From an uncultured Clostridium sp. (GTDB lineage Bacteria > Bacillota > Clostridia > Lachnospirales > Lachnospiraceae): a stretch of 6,445 nt of DNA. Both the position numbers and the translations under genes were made by a program. The DNA is taken from positions 1-6,445 of the forward strand of contig CAJJLI010000129.1 in NCBI GenBank assembly GCA_905192625.1, written 5' to 3'. Shown here one piece after another: positions 5,795 to 6,445 of the stretch (positions are counted from its first letter, which is position 1; each line of letters begins with the position of its first letter). The notes below the pieces were generated by a model. It was not told the origin of the DNA. It did not search any database and saw only the letters and a list, made by a program, of their open reading frames with translations.

Positions 5795-6445
5795 ATGAGT
5801 GAAGTAAAAAAAATATCAGCCATTTTATTGTCAATGACATTAATAGCAACGCTTTTTACTGGATGTACAAATAAGCGTGGAACAAAAGGAATAGACTCAA
5901 AAAATACTACAACTGGATTAACGTATGAGCTAAAAGAAGAGGGAGAAGAAATAGGAAATGTACAAAAGCCCGAGAGTATCCATTGGATGGTCCATTCAGG
6001 TATGAAGAAGGAAAATGGAACCGATTTATGGGTGAAGGAATTCGAAAAGTTCACGGGAATCAAATTAAATCTTGATATTGTACTAAATAATCAATACGAT
6101 ACAATTTTAGAGATGGCATTTTCCTCTGGAAATGCTCCAGATGTGTTTGACTTAAAGGGAGAACAACAATTAGCTACATATGTAAATCAAGGTGCGGTTG
6201 CAGACTTAACGGACCTCGTAAAAGAATCCGGACTATATGATAAAGTAGAGAAAGAGGTATGGGACTCTATAAGTATTGATGGAAAAATATATGGAATACC
6301 CGATGAACTTTCCAGTGGCACCGTTACCTATATAAGATATGATTGGTTGGAACGTTTGGGACTGGATCAGCCAACAAATTATAACGAGTTTATTGAATCC
6401 GCAGGTTTAAGTCCCAGAATCGAACGGATCGACGAGAACGAGGCG
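5795..6445 (+). CDS. Extracellular solute-binding lipoprotein of an ABC importer (partial, 5' part)
   Basis: This is the N-terminal 217 codons of a family 1 (carbohydrate-type) solute-binding protein, cut by the window end with no stop reached. It begins with a lipoprotein signal: basic MSEVKK, a hydrophobic core to ~22, and lipobox FTGC with the lipidated cysteine at C24. A charged low-complexity spacer (25-60) leads to the binding fold. Family landmarks are the first strand IHWMVHSG (62-69), LWVKEFEKFTGIKLNLDIV (78-96), SGNAPDVFDL (111-120), QGAVADLTDLV (132-142), DGKIYGIPDE (162-171) and YIRYDWLERLGLDQPTNYNE (179-198). ATG 5795 has GGAGG (5785-5789) five bases upstream; ATG 5792 is too close to it. 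The protein should capture a sugar or related ligand at the outer membrane face for permeases expected downstream. The last ~16 residues (202-217) lose family similarity and their codons turn GC-rich. Confidence 0.9.
   Translation, partial: MSEVKKISAILLSMTLIATLFTGCTNKRGTKGIDSKNTTTGLTYELKEEGEEIGNVQKPESIHWMVHSGMKKENGTDLWVKEFEKFTGIKLNLDIVLNNQYDTILEMAFSSGNAPDVFDLKGEQQLATYVNQGAVADLTDLVKESGLYDKVEKEVWDSISIDGKIYGIPDELSSGTVTYIRYDWLERLGLDQPTNYNEFIESAGLSPRIERIDENEA

Noticed and set aside
5743..6063. 106-codon minus-strand ORF opposite the lipoprotein signal region
   Set aside because: The plus strand there encodes a clear lipoprotein signal and binding-protein motifs with a good ribosome binding site, so the antisense frame is spurious.
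6400..6420. tRNA T-arm-like string GGTTTAAGTCC
   Set aside because: The flanking bases do not form the 5-bp T-stem, and no acceptor, D or anticodon arm is present.

Overview
The window looks like chromosomal DNA from a low-GC Gram-positive bacterium, most likely a Clostridia/Lachnospiraceae member. The supporting signs are the AT-rich composition and codon use, strong purine-rich ribosome binding sites (including a TTG start with a GGGGGA site), a consensus TTGACA/TATAAT promoter, the long PyrF subfamily, and a membrane-anchored AraC regulator next to a sugar-type binding lipoprotein. The assignment rests on gene style only, because no database could be searched.

Layout from left to right. 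Positions 1-51 form a dense set of nested inverted repeats just before pyrF. pyrF (65-988, +) encodes orotidine 5'-phosphate decarboxylase, the last step of UMP synthesis. A 100-nt gap with overlapping dyads and a possible 12-codon leader ORF leads to a MATE-family efflux transporter (1089-2459, +). The MATE gene converges on a DedA/VTT-family membrane protein gene (2620-3225, -). Between the two lies a ~97-nt, three-tier imperfect palindrome (2485-2581) with T-rich ends on both strands, probably a bidirectional terminator and possibly a dispersed element. A divergent intergenic region (3226-3504) holds a near-consensus promoter for the right-hand genes and a weak candidate promoter for dedA.

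The right part is a carbohydrate-uptake-type module. It contains a 743-residue transmembrane AraC-family regulator (3505-5736, +), with two membrane segments flanking an external sensor region and a C-terminal double helix-turn-helix. After 58 nt comes the first 217 codons of an extracellular solute-binding lipoprotein (5795 to window end, +). A small dyad sits in that gap just before the lipoprotein ribosome binding site. The likely logic is that the regulator senses a ligand, or ligand-loaded binding protein, outside the cell and controls the binding protein and the ABC permease genes expected downstream. This is inferred from context.

The left genes (nucleotide synthesis, efflux, DedA) are housekeeping or general membrane functions with no evident link to the right-hand module. 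I see no CRISPR, tRNA, rRNA, intact insertion sequence or phage gene, and no convincing wholly new system. The items most worth following up are the pyrF leader repeats, the large convergent palindrome, the sensor/binding-protein pair, and the abrupt change in composition and protein similarity in the last ~45 bases.
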